Shown piece by piece: positions 1 to 12,030 of a stretch of DNA of 64,000 nt. The notes beneath the pieces are model-generated. The model made no database searches. It worked only from the letters and a program-made list of their open reading frames with translations, and had not been told where the DNA came from. Position numbers and translations under genes: made by a program. The stretch spans positions 26,299,685 to 26,363,684 of the forward strand of contig NC_031773.1 in the NCBI RefSeq assembly GCF_001522545.3, written 5' to 3'. Origin of the DNA: Parus major (lineage: Eukaryota; Chordata; Aves; Passeriformes; Paridae). Position 1 is the stretch's first letter. Each line of letters starts with the position of its first letter.

Positions 1-14
1 GCTTATCTCTAAGA

Positions 15-38
15 ATATATATATATATATATATATAT
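15..38. repeat. (AT)n microsatellite
   Basis: An uninterrupted AT dinucleotide run. It is followed at about 65-115 by interrupted ATAT/ACAT/GTAT sequence, probably the decayed continuation of the same simple repeat. Confidence 0.95.
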
Positions 39-2054
39 TTCCAGTTTTGTTTTCCCTAGCACATATGAATATATACACATGGACACATATATATGTCTAT
101 ATATGTATGTATCTTTTTTCCCCTGTATATTTATAGCCTAATTCTTCTGTCAGCTGAAGTTCTGATAGTGATCTCAAATGGATCAAAACATCATCTGTAT
201 GTTCAGTTTCTGGTGCTCCTTTTGTGCAATTCTTGTTTTTCTACAATCCTGTAATGACAGGACATTGTCTTCTTTCTGCCCATAGCTTGCTTATTCTTTG
301 CTTGTCTGCAGTTCTGTACAATATCTCAATTTACTCTTTAGTTCATGTCCTACATTTCCTTCACCTTTTTTTTGTCCTTGCCTTTTTCTATTTTTATCTT
401 CTGTTTTTAATCCCACTTCATGTTTCCTTCAGAGATTTTCAAAATGTTACACTGACTTACCAGAAAATCCCTGCAGGGTTTCATTTTCTCACAACAACTT
501 GGGAAACTCTTCATGCTGAATTCATGTCACTTGAGAGCTTCTGGCTAAATAGACAAGATGTTGAAGGACTGAATGTGGAAAAATTGCAGGTAATGACTAA
601 TTTTAATCTGATTCTGTCAGATATTGTCTTATTATACACTAATGGACAAGAACAGAAACCCCAGCATGAAATCCCCAACATCTTTCAGATAAATGAGGAA
701 GCTCTGGTTGCAGTTAACTCACATAGCTGCACTACTGAAACTGACATGAAGAGATCTTTTATTTTTCTTTGGGGAATTTCTTTTGGAGCTCAGTCTCCCT
801 ATGTTATTTCCCACAGAAAATTCAAAAGTCTGACACTGTAACAGCCAGCCTCTTTGACAGAGTAATTGTGCATTGGTCCATCAGGATTACAAGGAACATC
901 ACCTTGAATTACACACAGAGAGTGGTTAGGTGGAACTTCTTCACTCCTATAACGATAATTTGTTGTGTTTCTTCAGAGCTCTAGGTTTTTTCTATGAGTG
1001 TTTGATTCAAGGTTGTTTTTTATAAAATATCTAGAAAGATCCATGTGTAAGAAATTAAGAGATTAATTTTCTTTTGGAGCCACCTTATGACTGTGTTTAC
1101 AAATACAGCTGAAAAGAGCCTAAGGGACAAAAGAGAGATGTTTCAGAGATAAAGGATGTCATGTTTTTGTACATTGTCATGAAAAATAAAACTGCCATTT
1201 TATTTGCCTTCTCAAAAATACATACATAGTTTCTTCAAATGTTTGTAATCTCTAAGTAACAATTTTATTTTATAAAAGGAGTTTTAGGAGTTCTGGAGAG
1301 AAACAACTTTCTCACTTGGAAGTGGAATCTGAAAACCCTTAGAATATGAGCTTCAACATTAGGCTGAATATTCTGGATGAGATTTTACACAACAAATGAT
1401 CAATGACTGTCATTCATGAGCTCCTGTGACTTGGTGGTTCCTAAATTCCCTTTCATCTGACATCTAATCAGTGATTTATTTCACTGACAAACAATGTGGC
1501 AAGCAAAATTTTGTGCATGTATTCATTATTGTGATTATAGGGTTTTCTTCTTAGCACTAACAATATAGTTAAAATCTTCCCTATAACTTCTGTTTATGTA
1601 TTTTATTAAGCTTATGAAACTATGGGTTCGAAGCTTACTTTTTACTTCAGTCTACAGTCTAGTGGTGTATTTTTGAAAAACTCCCAGAGAAATAATTCAG
1701 ATTTTCCTGAGTAATAGAATAAAAGCATGTAATGATTAGCATCTTAAAATACTAATGAGCAGTAATAACAGAGCAGAAAACCAACTGAGGTGAAAAGGTG
1801 ATTAGACGTTTTGCATACAAAGAGTTATTACCTTTACTGAACTGACCTGAGCTAAGTTATAGATTTGGTCTCATATAACAGTATGTGTTATATGTGAGGA
1901 TTTGAGGAAAAATTGGATCCATCTTAAAGCTATGAAAAATACTGTTAAGAAGATTCTTTGAAATAGAGATTTTCTAAAGGCTGTATGCTATGCAAGAATA
2001 ACAGCAGTTTAAGGGACAAAAATTGGAAGGGTTTTGCCAATGCTTTTGACTAAG
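39..2054. other. AT-rich DNA, no recognised gene
   Basis: No recognisable gene or repeat family is visible, apart from the weak exon candidate listed at 433-589. The stretch is AT-rich with many T and A runs. A single frame stays open from 224 to 841, which is unusually long for this base composition, but the predicted protein resembles nothing I know and begins in a hydrophobic, pyrimidine-driven segment typical of a translated polypyrimidine tract. Confidence 0.6.
433..589 (+). other. Candidate internal exon, unrecognised protein (weak)
   Basis: What is seen: a long pyrimidine-rich tract (about 360-430) runs into TTCAG at 428-432, and 157 bases later GCAG is followed by GTAATG at 590-595. 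These are an acceptor and a donor of good quality. Only one of three frames is open across the interval. It encodes about 52 residues, acidic and Leu/Glu/Gln-rich toward the end, and finishes on a complete codon (exon phases would be 2 then 0). The open frame continues beyond both splice sites from 224 to 841, so openness alone does not define the exon. I do not recognise the peptide. It could be an exon of a lineage-specific gene or non-coding RNA, a decayed pseudogene, or chance. Confidence 0.15.
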
Positions 2055-3268
2055 CAGAATTACAGAATTACAGAATAAGCTGAGTTGGAAGGGACACACC
2101 CACAAGGATCACCGAGTCCAACCCCTGACCCTGCACTGAACCACCTCCAAGAGTCACACAGTGTGCCTGAGAGTGCTGTCCTAATGCTTCTTGAACTCTT
2201 AGACTTGGTTCTGTGACCACTTCTCTGAGGAACCTGTTCCAGTGCTCAACCACCCTCTGTGTGAAGAACCTTTTCCTAATATCTAATTTAAACATCTCCT
2301 GACACAACTTCAGGCTGTTTCCTTGGGTCCTGTCTCTGGTAGCCATAGACCCTGTTCCTCCTCTTCCCCTCACAAGAAGTTGTAACTGCAATGAGGTTTC
2401 CCCTCAGTCTCCTCCAGGCTGAAGAGACCAAGTGACCTCAGTCACTCCTTGCACAGCTTCCCCTCAAAGCTCTCCACTGTCTTTGCTGCTCTACTTTTGA
2501 ACACTCTCTCATAGCTTTGTGTCTAATAGCTCTGTGGCACCCAAAACTGCCCCCAGCACTGGAGATGAGGCTGCCCCAGCTCAGAGCAGAGCAGGACAAT
2601 CCCCTCCTTTGCCCAGCTGGCCATGCTGTTCCTGATGTACCACAGGACAGGGTTGGCCCTCCTGGCTGCCAGGGCACTGCTGGCTCATATCCAACTTGCC
2701 ATAGATTAGGATTCTCCAGATCCCTTTCTGTGTTGCAACTCTCCAGCCTCTCCTTCCCCAGTCTGTACATCTAGAGTTGCCTCATTCTCAGGTGCAGAAT
2801 ACGGCCAAACCTTGCCTTTGTTAAAATTCATATAATTGGTGATATCCCAGTCCTCTGGCTTGTTAAGGTCTTTCTGCAGGGCCTCCCTGCTCTTGAAAGA
2901 ATCAGCAGCTCCTCCCTGTTTTGTACCATCTGCAAACTTGCTCAGTGTCCCCTCCTGTACAATGTCCAAGTCATTTATGAGGATGTTGAAGAGCACAGGG
3001 CCAAGGATGGAGCCTGTGGAACCCCACCAGTGCCAGCTCACCAGTCTGATGTCACCCCAGTCACTGTAACCCTTTGTGCCCAGCTCATGAGCCAGTTGCT
3101 CACCCATCACATGGGGTGTTTATCCAGCTGAGTGCTGGACATTTTGTCCAGAAGGATCCTGTGACAGGCAGTATCAAAAGCTGTGCTGAAATCCCAAGGG
3201 ATTACATCACCTGGCTTCCCTTGGTCGGCTTGGGGAGTTATTTTGTCATAAAAAGGTAACAGGTCTGA
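2055..3268 (-). mobile_element. CR1 LINE, 5'-truncated copy with 3' end (minus strand)
   Basis: CR1 is the main non-LTR retrotransposon of birds. The left edge at 2055-2076 is the reverse complement of the CR1 terminal octamer tail (two to three CAGAATTA-like units), so the element's 3' end lies at the low coordinate. The typical 3' UTR follows: the GTTGGAAGGGAC block at about 2084 and the text around 2100-2430. From about 3110 down to 2800 the minus strand encodes reverse transcriptase remnants: the segment containing GSILGPVLFNILINDLD, then SKFADG at about 2920-2945 where the catalytic box should read F-A-D-D. One aspartate is therefore lost. The reading frame is broken in several places and the 5' part (endonuclease, ORF1) is absent. 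This is a dead copy with no expected function. Confidence 0.93.
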
Positions 3269-6200
3269 AAAAAAACTAAATCAAAAACATCATCATTCTG
3301 ATGGCAGATATGAATGTGTGCATTGTAAATACTTGGCTTGCATACACACTGCGTGGATTTAAGTCAAATGAGATGACATTTAGAGAACTGAGTTTGGGGG
3401 ATTCTCAGCTGGTGAAGGGCTCACCACTCCTGGCACAGTGATCTTGTGGGATCTGCTGCCTTCACTGCAATGTGACATGATTACCCCACCTGTCTTGAAA
3501 ATTACATTTTTACATTGCTAAGATAATTTGAATTGTAGGTAACCCGGTTTCATCTGTCTGCCTAAGACTGCTTGGCATCTCAGCCCAAGATTAAAATATT
3601 GTGAGGTGCACAGCTTGTGAGTAAGCTACAGCTACTGTGCACTTGGATATTAGCCAGTCTTTAATCAAATGGATGTATGGGATCCCATACAGTCAAATAT
3701 GGGATTCATCAGAGAAACCAGGCACCTATTGCTGGTAGTCATCTACACAGAAAGAGTCATCCTACACTCCCTTCAGAACTAGAGAGAAATAGGCACTACC
3801 AGGGCACAGTGGCTCTCACCCTAAAGTTGGTGTCTAAAAGAGGTCTGATAAATCACTCTTCAAAAATGCCCAGTCCTCTCCCAGCTGTGAGAGGAGCTCA
3901 GCTTGGTCATAAAACTTCTGAAGTTAAGTAAAATGTATCCTACCTCTGGCAACCAATTTATTATGGTCCTTTTTTATGGGATATGGCAATATTACAGATT
4001 TACAGAATACTTCCTAAGGGATTTTTTTTATTACTTTACATATTTTATTTATACCTCTTAGCTGAGAACAAGCCTACTCTTACAGAAGACCATGATGGGA
4101 CTTTTCCCATCAGCAGCAAAGAGCAGAAGCGTTTAAAAGCACCCAGTAGATGCTAGCTAGTATTTTCTAACAGATAAGAGCTTGTAGATAAATGCCAGAG
4201 CCAAGAGTTATAGTAAGTTCCAGTTCCAAAAGTAGTATAAAATGAACTTTTACATTTTTCTTCATATTGTCTTTTCCCCAGCTAAATGCATTCCAAGTTT
4301 TTGGCTTACATACAGAAGCCAAAAAGAAATTGAGGATAAGAGCAAACAAACACATTATGTATGACTGAAATGAAAGGTCACAAAATTATTCTGAGCTTTG
4401 TTGTCTACAGAAAACTTAAATTCACTAATATTTATACTTTGAATCTTGACATCTGAGAAATTTTCTGGCAGGCAGTTCTGCTTGCACAGAGAGAGGACTA
4501 TTATCACAGGAATCAGAAGAGAAGGTGGTAATTACTTTTCTGCATATCTTCTTCAAAAATTAAAGGTTTGGCATTAAAGGTTTAAATCTGTGGCAAAAGA
4601 GAGGTTAGTGATTCAGATGCCAAAAAGAAAAAGCCTCAAGAGAAGACCTAGGATTTATTTATCTCAACATTTTAATTAATGCTTCTCAGAAAGAACAAAT
4701 CACAGAGCAAAACAGGTGACAACTCTGGCTTGTTCTGCAAGAATAAAATCTCCTTTTATAAAACCAGAAATTATTTATTATTTATTGTACTCAAAGCTTG
4801 TCTATAGCAACGACCTGAACCTGAGACAACTTTCTGCCCCTCCATCAAGTGCAAAGTTATATCCAATACTGTTAGATTGTTACATTGTTAGATACAATGC
4901 TGTTTCTTTTAAGTGAAAAGCAAACATTGGGGTGCTTGGAGAAAGATCCAAACCACAGAGGGGCAAGATAGAAACCCATCTTAGCATATGACTTTTTTCA
5001 CAGCATGGTTCCAGATCAGGAGTGGAATAGGTAAAAATCAGTTATTGTACTTAACATACTAACATCGTCTACATTTCATTTTCTAAAAATCTAGATTCTT
5101 TTTTAAAAAAATGAATGTCAATTACCTACATTACATTAAAAGTTTTGTTGCATTTTTTCCTTTAACTTTTGTGAACTTTGAAAAAAATTTTTTGGTTGCT
5201 TCTAAAGACTGATGTCTCTGTAACAGAGAATCAAGCTGATCTTTCCTGACTCCCGGTGACTACCTCAGAGATTCTACAGCTAAGAAATGCCTTTAAGTGT
5301 TATTGGTTTTACATTTTTTATGTTTCTGTTTTCTAAGCACTCCTGTTTGTATAAAGGAAGTAAAATATTTCCTCTTTGTCTCTAATAAAAGTGATGAAAT
5401 ACACTGAAATATATCCAGTCTCTGAATCCAAAATGTAACTCACAATATCTGTCAGTTTCTGCAGTTACTATCCATACAGGTTACTTTAAAATAACTCTAT
5501 AAACCTATTCAGAGCTATAATGACATACCCAACAAAGGAAAACTGTTTACAAATTCATATAAATTCAATATGTTTTGCTTCTAAGTGTTTGAAGTACCAT
5601 TCATGTTCCTTTTGCAGAAAATCATTTCTCCATTTATTCTTGATATGCTTTACAACTCTATTCCAGATTAATTTATTTTCAAATATTAAGAAAAACAGTT
5701 AAACTCATGAGAAAACTTTCAATATTTTCCACTGATATACTTCCAGGTACTGTTCAGTGCTGCTAAAACCTGTTCTAAGATTTGTCCAAGATCATGACTT
5801 TTAGGTCTTTTGATATTGACACCCTTCTGAACACAGATCTCACAGTGTCTTTGTGGAGACAGCATAATGCATTTATAGAAGTCTCTGTGAGGTGCAGGGT
5901 CTGTATGGTGTGAAATAGGAGGGACTGGTAAAATAAGGATGAGAAAATAGATTCCAAGATATCCTTTCTTTAAGCAGTTGTCAAGAACAGCTTATGTACT
6001 TTATAGGTATCTTTGGGGGAGAAGATTTTTTTTTATAAAGTGTTGTGATGAACTAGGAAAGTTTATTTGTATCTTCTTCTGTTTTGGTGATGAACCACAA
6101 GACTTTTTCCAGCCTAATTCTTCAGTGTCTTTTCTCCTAAAAAAAATTTAAGCCTTTTCAAAACAAGACAAGCAGAAAATACCCATAGTTGTTTGTGGCT

Positions 6201-7415
6201 GAAATTTATAAATTATAGGATAGGGATTTTGATAAATCAGTGATCAGCAGAGATTCTCTTACTGGTCCAGACACAGGAAAGAAACATGTGAAAAGTTAGA
6301 AAATACTTGTTTAATATGATCTTTCATTATTACATAGGGGAAAATATAGGAAAGCTTTAGGCACACATTTTCTAAACTGGACAATTATCAATTGCTCCTA
6401 CATTACCCTTAATAGCACAAACAGAAGTGTGTTCATTGAAAGACTCCACTATTTGCATGTTAAAAGGACTACTGGAATAAAATGAGCTGTTCTCTACACT
6501 TCATTAATTTCTCAATAAAATGGGAAGTACAGTCTTTGAATGGCTGGCTGATTCAAAAGAGCATGCAATTATTTTAAAAAATAAGAGTCCACAGAGAGAG
6601 TGTAGCAGCACAATCTAACCAAACAGGACAATATGCTGTTGATTTTTGACCTTCTAATGTTTCAGGTTGTCAGAAATTTTTGAAATGACCTTTTATGCTG
6701 CAATATATTTGCCATTTTTTGTGTCAGCCTCTGATTTTCCTTACCATGTGAGTCACACAACTGCTGCTAATGTAAACTTTTCACCTGAGCAATTGATTTA
6801 TGCATGTGCCTGCATACACACACACACAGAGTAGCAATGCTTTGGCAATATTGAGAGAATGAGAAGTGCATTGTGTTACAGATTACACGTCTCTGCTCCT
6901 CTTCAGCATTCAAACCCATATTTGAAAATTATTTTGCATTTCAGACAAAATAAGAACGTGTTCCTCAAAGTTCAAAAACAAGACCCTAATATTTCCCTAT
7001 TATATTTCTAATGTACTTAGAAGACATGCATTTCCTTTCCAAATTGAATAAAATCTTATGGTAAATGTACAGTTGTCTCTTGAAATGTGTATTATTTTCC
7101 TTGATTTCTTCATTATACAAATAAATATTTCAGCCTTTCAATTTCTGGCTTCTAGAGACTCTTCAATCATTAATAAATTGCTTTCAGAGCCTATCACATT
7201 AATTATTTGAGGAGAAAGAGGTTGGAATGTATGGGATAAAGAATTTAAATTAGGCTTCTGAGAGATTTGCAGAGGCAATTTAAAATCAAATTGTGAGGCT
7301 CCAGCTTCACATGTCCACTCCTGTGAGAGGTATTCAATCCAATTGAACCAGGCTGAAAGTATTCCAAATTCATAGAAGATCTTATTTTGCTATGTTAGAG
7401 CCTGGAATCTTACTC
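3269..7415. other. AT-rich DNA, no gene seen
   Basis: I see no coding exon, RNA gene or recognisable mobile element. Short open frames here are chance translations. A short (CA)n run lies at about 6814-6828. The rest is unstructured AT-rich sequence with scattered A and T runs. Confidence 0.6.
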
Positions 7416-7470
7416 TAACCCCTTCTCTATGCAACCTTCCCTTAACCCCTTCTCTGTATAAACTTTCCCT
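7416..7470. repeat. 27-bp tandem duplication
   Basis: Two adjacent copies (7416-7442 and 7443-7470) both start TAACCCCTTCTCT and end TTCCCT, with a few differences between them. This is a local duplication of unknown age. Confidence 0.8.
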
Positions 7471-9001
7471 CTCCACAGAGGTTTAGCTGCCTGAGACTAA
7501 GGGTTCAAAACCCAAATTGATATGGTTCAGTTGAATAACTTTGACTTGGACTGATGAGGAATTTACAAAGTTGTGAGATGTTGCAGAAAGATCACTGGAG
7601 TCATGCAAGGTCAGAACTGTACAATTATAAAAAAAAGTTACATCAGTGATAAGTTTATTTTCATTCCCCATGCCTGTGTGAGTGTTACTGGCATTATCTA
7701 AGAAGAAATAAGACCTTTTCAGAAGTGGTTGCCGAGTAAGAAATCAGGTAAAGGCTGTGTTAATTCTAAATTTAAACTGCAAAGTTGTGATGAACTGCTA
7801 TCCATGAATATGGTAAGTGCTGCACAAACTCTCCTTACCTGCTGGGCTGCATGCACCAAGATGCTGGTCTTTTTATTCTGTAAATATGGTCCTTTTGGGA
7901 AAATAACAACTATTCCTCATACCATATTTATACTTCATGAAAACATATTTACTGAGGAAGAAGTCTGCTGCAAAGAAGAGGAGTGGGAGTGGTGGATTAC
8001 TCAGTGTTGCCCCAAGACTCAAGACAGAACACACAGTGGAATCACAAAGGAGTTCTGGATTTCAGAGTCCACAGTGATAGAGGTGAGAGACAGAAGAGCT
8101 CAGGAAAACAAACTGTCCCCATTTTAGATGGCAAAACTGGGAAAACAGTTCTCAGTCAACTAATCTGGCTGTGGCAGAAATCAGAGCCTTGGGGTGGGGG
8201 TGGGAGGGAAGGGAATAGAGAGGGGTGCGCCAGGACCTGAATAGATTCAACTGAAAGGATTGGGAAAAAATAATGAGGCAAAAATTCAGAATATCTCAAG
8301 GAAGATTTTTACATTTGATTGAAGAAATACTGAATTCCTGGTTAGAGAGATCATGGATGTGCTAACATACCATGCTCAGCTTCCATACATGGGTCAAATT
8401 ATATATGATCCCTTAATCCTTTAAAAAGCTTTTTCTATACATCTGGGACAAAATGGGAAGGTCTATCCTAACAGCTTTTGTTCCTGCTATAACTGTCTCA
8501 GTGATGGAGGCTGAGAGCCTGACAGAACCTCTGTTTCACATGAACACAAGGATTCACCAAATACAACACTAGTGACTAAACATAAAAAGCCAAGGTAAAC
8601 CAAGCATTATAAATGAACTGTTTTCTACTAAAAAAAAAGATTTTCAAATTTCTGACTCAAAAAAAATCTTCATATCTGTCTACTCTGTCATCTTTCTACG
8701 GAAAGAGAATAGCAACGTGAAAGGCTCATTGTAACAACACTTGTACTTCTTGAAGAGGGTTCCTAAGTCAAGGGTAGTGTGAGAGGACTGTGTATATTAC
8801 ATGACTCTGGAACTGAAGAGAGAAAAAGTCATGAGTAACAGTTATATACAAAGGCCAGAGGATTTGATTTTAATTATGCATTATTGCTAGCTGTGCTGAC
8901 AGACATGTGCATATGCCACTACAAAGTCAAAAATACAAAAGTCCCAATGGGTGGTTTAAATATATGTCCACTTCCACAGAAAAGTAATCGGAAGACTTCA
9001 A
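7471..9001. other. No recognised feature; one 132-codon open frame
   Basis: The plus strand is open from 7729 to 8127. The product is rich in Cys, Trp and Lys, has no recognisable domain, and carries no clear Kozak context or adjoining splice pattern. It is most likely a chance frame in slightly more GC-rich DNA. A purine-rich stretch (G runs at about 8190-8225) follows. Confidence 0.5.
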
Positions 9002-9036
9002 TTAGTTAGTTATTTAGTTAGTTAGCTAGTTAGTTC
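9002..9036. repeat. (TTAG)n tetranucleotide microsatellite
   Basis: About eight TTAG/TAGT units with two interruptions (TATT and GCTA). Confidence 0.9.
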
Positions 9037-9720
9037 TAGACAAAGGCAGGATCAGTGCCCCATATGCCATTTCTGACAGTTTATTCAAGTTGATCCTAAA
9101 AATTTCAGTTTCCAAATTTCCTAGAATTTATCATATTATATTCCAGAAAGTTTTCCAGATGTCTGCTATAAATCCCACTTGCTAGAGATGAAGCCCTTTA
9201 CTTTCAGAGCTGGATTTTAACTTGTACCACACAGCTCTTTTCCACAGGCTGAAACTGGAGCCACCAGTCTCCTCTCTCTAAATTACAATTTCTTCAGTAT
9301 ATCATGCAGGTCAGACCAGTGCTGCCTCTTGTTGTCTTTTCCATGCTCTCTCAATGGCTCATTTCTTGCTTAGAGCACAGCACCAAAATCTGTACAAAAT
9401 ATTCTTCGTGAAGCTTTATCTGTCAGTAGTGCCTTGAGCAGAAAGTCTGCTTGACACATTGACAGTACCTCTGTGCCTGTTTACCACACTGTAATGCTAT
9501 TCAGTCATGATCAGTTTGGATCCATTTTCATCTCCAGATCTGCTTTTACAGTTTTGTTGCCCAGATGTATAATTCTTATTCTACAGTATTGGACTTGGTT
9601 GTTCCTACCTGTATGTAAATCCTGGTGTTTCTCCTCAATGAATTACTTTTTCCTTCTCATGTAGATCTGAAGTTCCCCCCAGTTGGATGCCAGCTCAGAT
9701 TTAAGAAGCAATGTTTCCTT

Positions 9721-9723
<3 letters not shown>
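9037..9723. other. AT-rich DNA, nothing recognised
   Basis: Only short open frames occur, none with recognisable similarity. No repeat family is identified by eye. Confidence 0.5.

Positions 9724-9755
<32 letters not shown>
9724..9755. repeat. (TA)n microsatellite
   Basis: A 32-base uninterrupted TA run followed by ACACAC. It is likely to be length-polymorphic. Confidence 0.95.
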
Positions 9756-9760
<5 letters not shown>

Positions 9761-11663
9761 TTTCTTTTTCTTGCTTATATATGTAATACTGTGTATCATT
9801 TAAGTGCTCATTTATCTTAATAATGTATAGAATTACAATGTTTAATGTATTACCTAGGAATTGAATCAAGCATTCTGACTGTTGCAACAAAAAATATCCA
9901 ACTGAAAAGTAATAATATGTACATTATGCATTATTGCCTAATCCAGAAAAATTTAAATTAACTATTTGTAAGACTACCTAAACAAGGTTTCTGCCAAATC
10001 AGGACTTTGATTTGGGTATCTTATAATTTCAAATTCCTCAAAATGCTTTCATCCCCATTTAAGAGAGCAGAGGCAAGGTATTACATTACTGATTTAGAAT
10101 ACTACTTACCCAAGATTTTTTCATTTTATTTAAGATTAAACCACCCATACATTCCAAACCACAAGAATGTACAAGTATCAGAATGTTTCAGCTGTATAGA
10201 AGATAAGAATATGTGTTTATGGATTAGCATTAATTTCTAAATTATTCAGGAGCTGAAGCTGAACATGCATATTGAAAGAACAGAATAATTTTTTATCATA
10301 CATCTGCTGTACCTGGAAGGAATTTTTTCTCCTCAGCTACAGGACTTTCCAAGCATTTCCAGATAAGAACACCTTGCACTATTTACCAATTAGAACATGA
10401 ATAATAGAAGATGTTTGGATGTGACTGTTCTTTGGAGAAATGGTATAGAACTTATTTAATCATCTGCAGTGAAATTTAAGTATATTTCTTTCATGTGCTG
10501 CATAAATATTTGATTAACCACTGTGCAAAACATTAGTAAAGCATCTGCTCGGCATGAGATTGAAACCTGCTTGACACCAGTAAATAGAAAGAATAAACTC
10601 TGCCTGGTGGGAAATGTTCAGGAATTTCAGTGTTTGGTATTCTGATATATTGAGTTGAAAAGAATAATGAAATAAGCATTTAGTATGATGGAACTGAAAC
10701 AAAAAGGTGTAGGCACTGGTATTCACATGTTAATGTGAGGTGTGAAGTCTGGTGCTTGGCCACGGTATAGTTAATCTGGAATTCACATTTCTTAACCAAG
10801 TTTTTGAATCAACAGTTTACCTGAAAAAAACCCAATCATAAACAACTCGACAAAATAAATCAAAACAAAACAAATAAATAAACAAAACCAGCCCTGTATT
10901 GTTTGTAGAGATGTGGGTAATCTATTACCATGTATTGCTCGTAAAGGCCATTAAGTGGTAAGGGTACTTCTTAAAGTATGGGTTACTTCTTCTCTTACTT
11001 ATCTTTACTTTAAGTATGGGTAATTTTATGGGTACATAGGGGAAAAAATCACCAAACTTTTGACCATTTCTAATACTGAAGCATAAACTTCATGTTTTGG
11101 GTAAAAGTGGCAAGTGACTCCAGCTTTTTCAGTTCAATTTCCAGAAATACGAAACACTAAGAATAGCTTTGAAAACTATGCTTCAGTTTTGAAGTGAAAA
11201 AACTGAAATGGAAAAAAGCCAGAAAAGCTATTTCTTAGAGACTTTCACCCCATAATCCAGGTGACATGGCTGTGGAAAATCATGAAGGTCTGAAAACAAA
11301 AAGCATTACTGTGAGCACATTGACATTTCCTGCCGACCATAGCCACAGCTTTGAGAGTCCTGTTATCTCCATGGTGTTCCACTATAAACCGAGAAGACTA
11401 AGTTCATATATTTGTCAAAATGAAGCTGCTGAGCTTGGAAGCACAGAAAAACAGACAGGAGAAATTTTTCTGCTAAAAGCAATTCTTAAGGAAATACACA
11501 GTATTAACATTAGTGCCAGTAGAATTTTGATGATTAACAGATATGGTGAGGTTATGGCACTACATATGTGCCATAATGTCTCATTATCAAGACATTTTTT
11601 CTTGTTGCACTCTGACTGAAAGCAATGAGCAAGATTCATCTTTAAATGTTCCTCCTCCCTATA
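9756..11663. other. AT-rich DNA, no gene seen
   Basis: It contains an A-rich low-complexity patch (CAAA/AAAT units, about 10846-10885). A 117-codon open frame on the plus strand (11266-11619) has no recognisable domain, and I regard it as chance. Confidence 0.5.
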
Positions 11664-11672
11664 TTAAATGAA
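11664..11672. repeat. Left target-site duplication candidate (TTAAATGAA)
   Basis: The nine bases TTAAATGAA directly precede the first telomere-like unit. The identical nine bases follow the last telomere-like unit at 12288-12296. The first three (TTA) could belong to the telomeric repeat phase at the right end, so the duplication may be as short as six bases (AATGAA). Confidence 0.7.
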
Positions 11673-11734
11673 GCCTAACCCTAAACCTAACCCAACTAAC
11701 CCTAACCCTAACCCTAACCCTAACCCTAACCCTA
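11673..11734 (-). repeat. Interstitial telomeric repeat, C-strand orientation
   Basis: From 11696 to 11734 the CCCTAA repeat is perfect (more than six units). From 11673 to 11695 it is slightly degenerate (units with AAACC and CCAA). On the minus strand this reads (TTAGGG)n, the vertebrate telomere repeat, and could form a G-quadruplex. Confidence 0.95.
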
Positions 11735-11798
11735 GTGCTGTCCCCTGCCGCCCTCCATTTCCCCGCCTCTCACAACACATCACCCATGATGTAACAAC

Positions 11799-11809
11799 GC
11801 CGCCATTTT
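11799..11809 (+). promoter_or_regulatory. YY1-like site (GCCGCCATTTT)
   Basis: This matches the well-known YY1 core (reverse complement AAAATGGCGGC). It stands alone, upstream of the 30-bp array, inside the telomere-ended element. Binding is inferred only from the motif. Confidence 0.45.
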
Positions 11810-12030
11810 CCTCAAAATCACATGACCTAATTTTCAACTGAATTATTCATTAACAAAATAAAAAAACATTTAGTAACATAAGCACTAAATTATCTTCACA
11901 TCACTGCCCCATGTCACGCCAAAAAAAACATCCCACAAGCCCACAACCGATCCCAACTGCCACCGGTTGCCCACGCACCGCCACAACACGCCGATCGGCG
12001 CGCCAGAAATGAGTGCTGTCATAATGTTCT

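Noticed and set aside
7729..8127. 132-codon open frame on the plus strand as a possible gene
   Set aside because: No recognisable domain, poor start context and no splice or polyadenylation partner. One such frame is compatible with chance in 64 kb.
11266..11619. 117-codon open frame just before the telomere-ended element as its transposase
   Set aside because: It lies outside the terminal repeats and the target duplication, and shows no transposase-like motif.
11673..11734. A true chromosome terminus or assembly end
   Set aside because: Ordinary AT-rich sequence continues on both sides.
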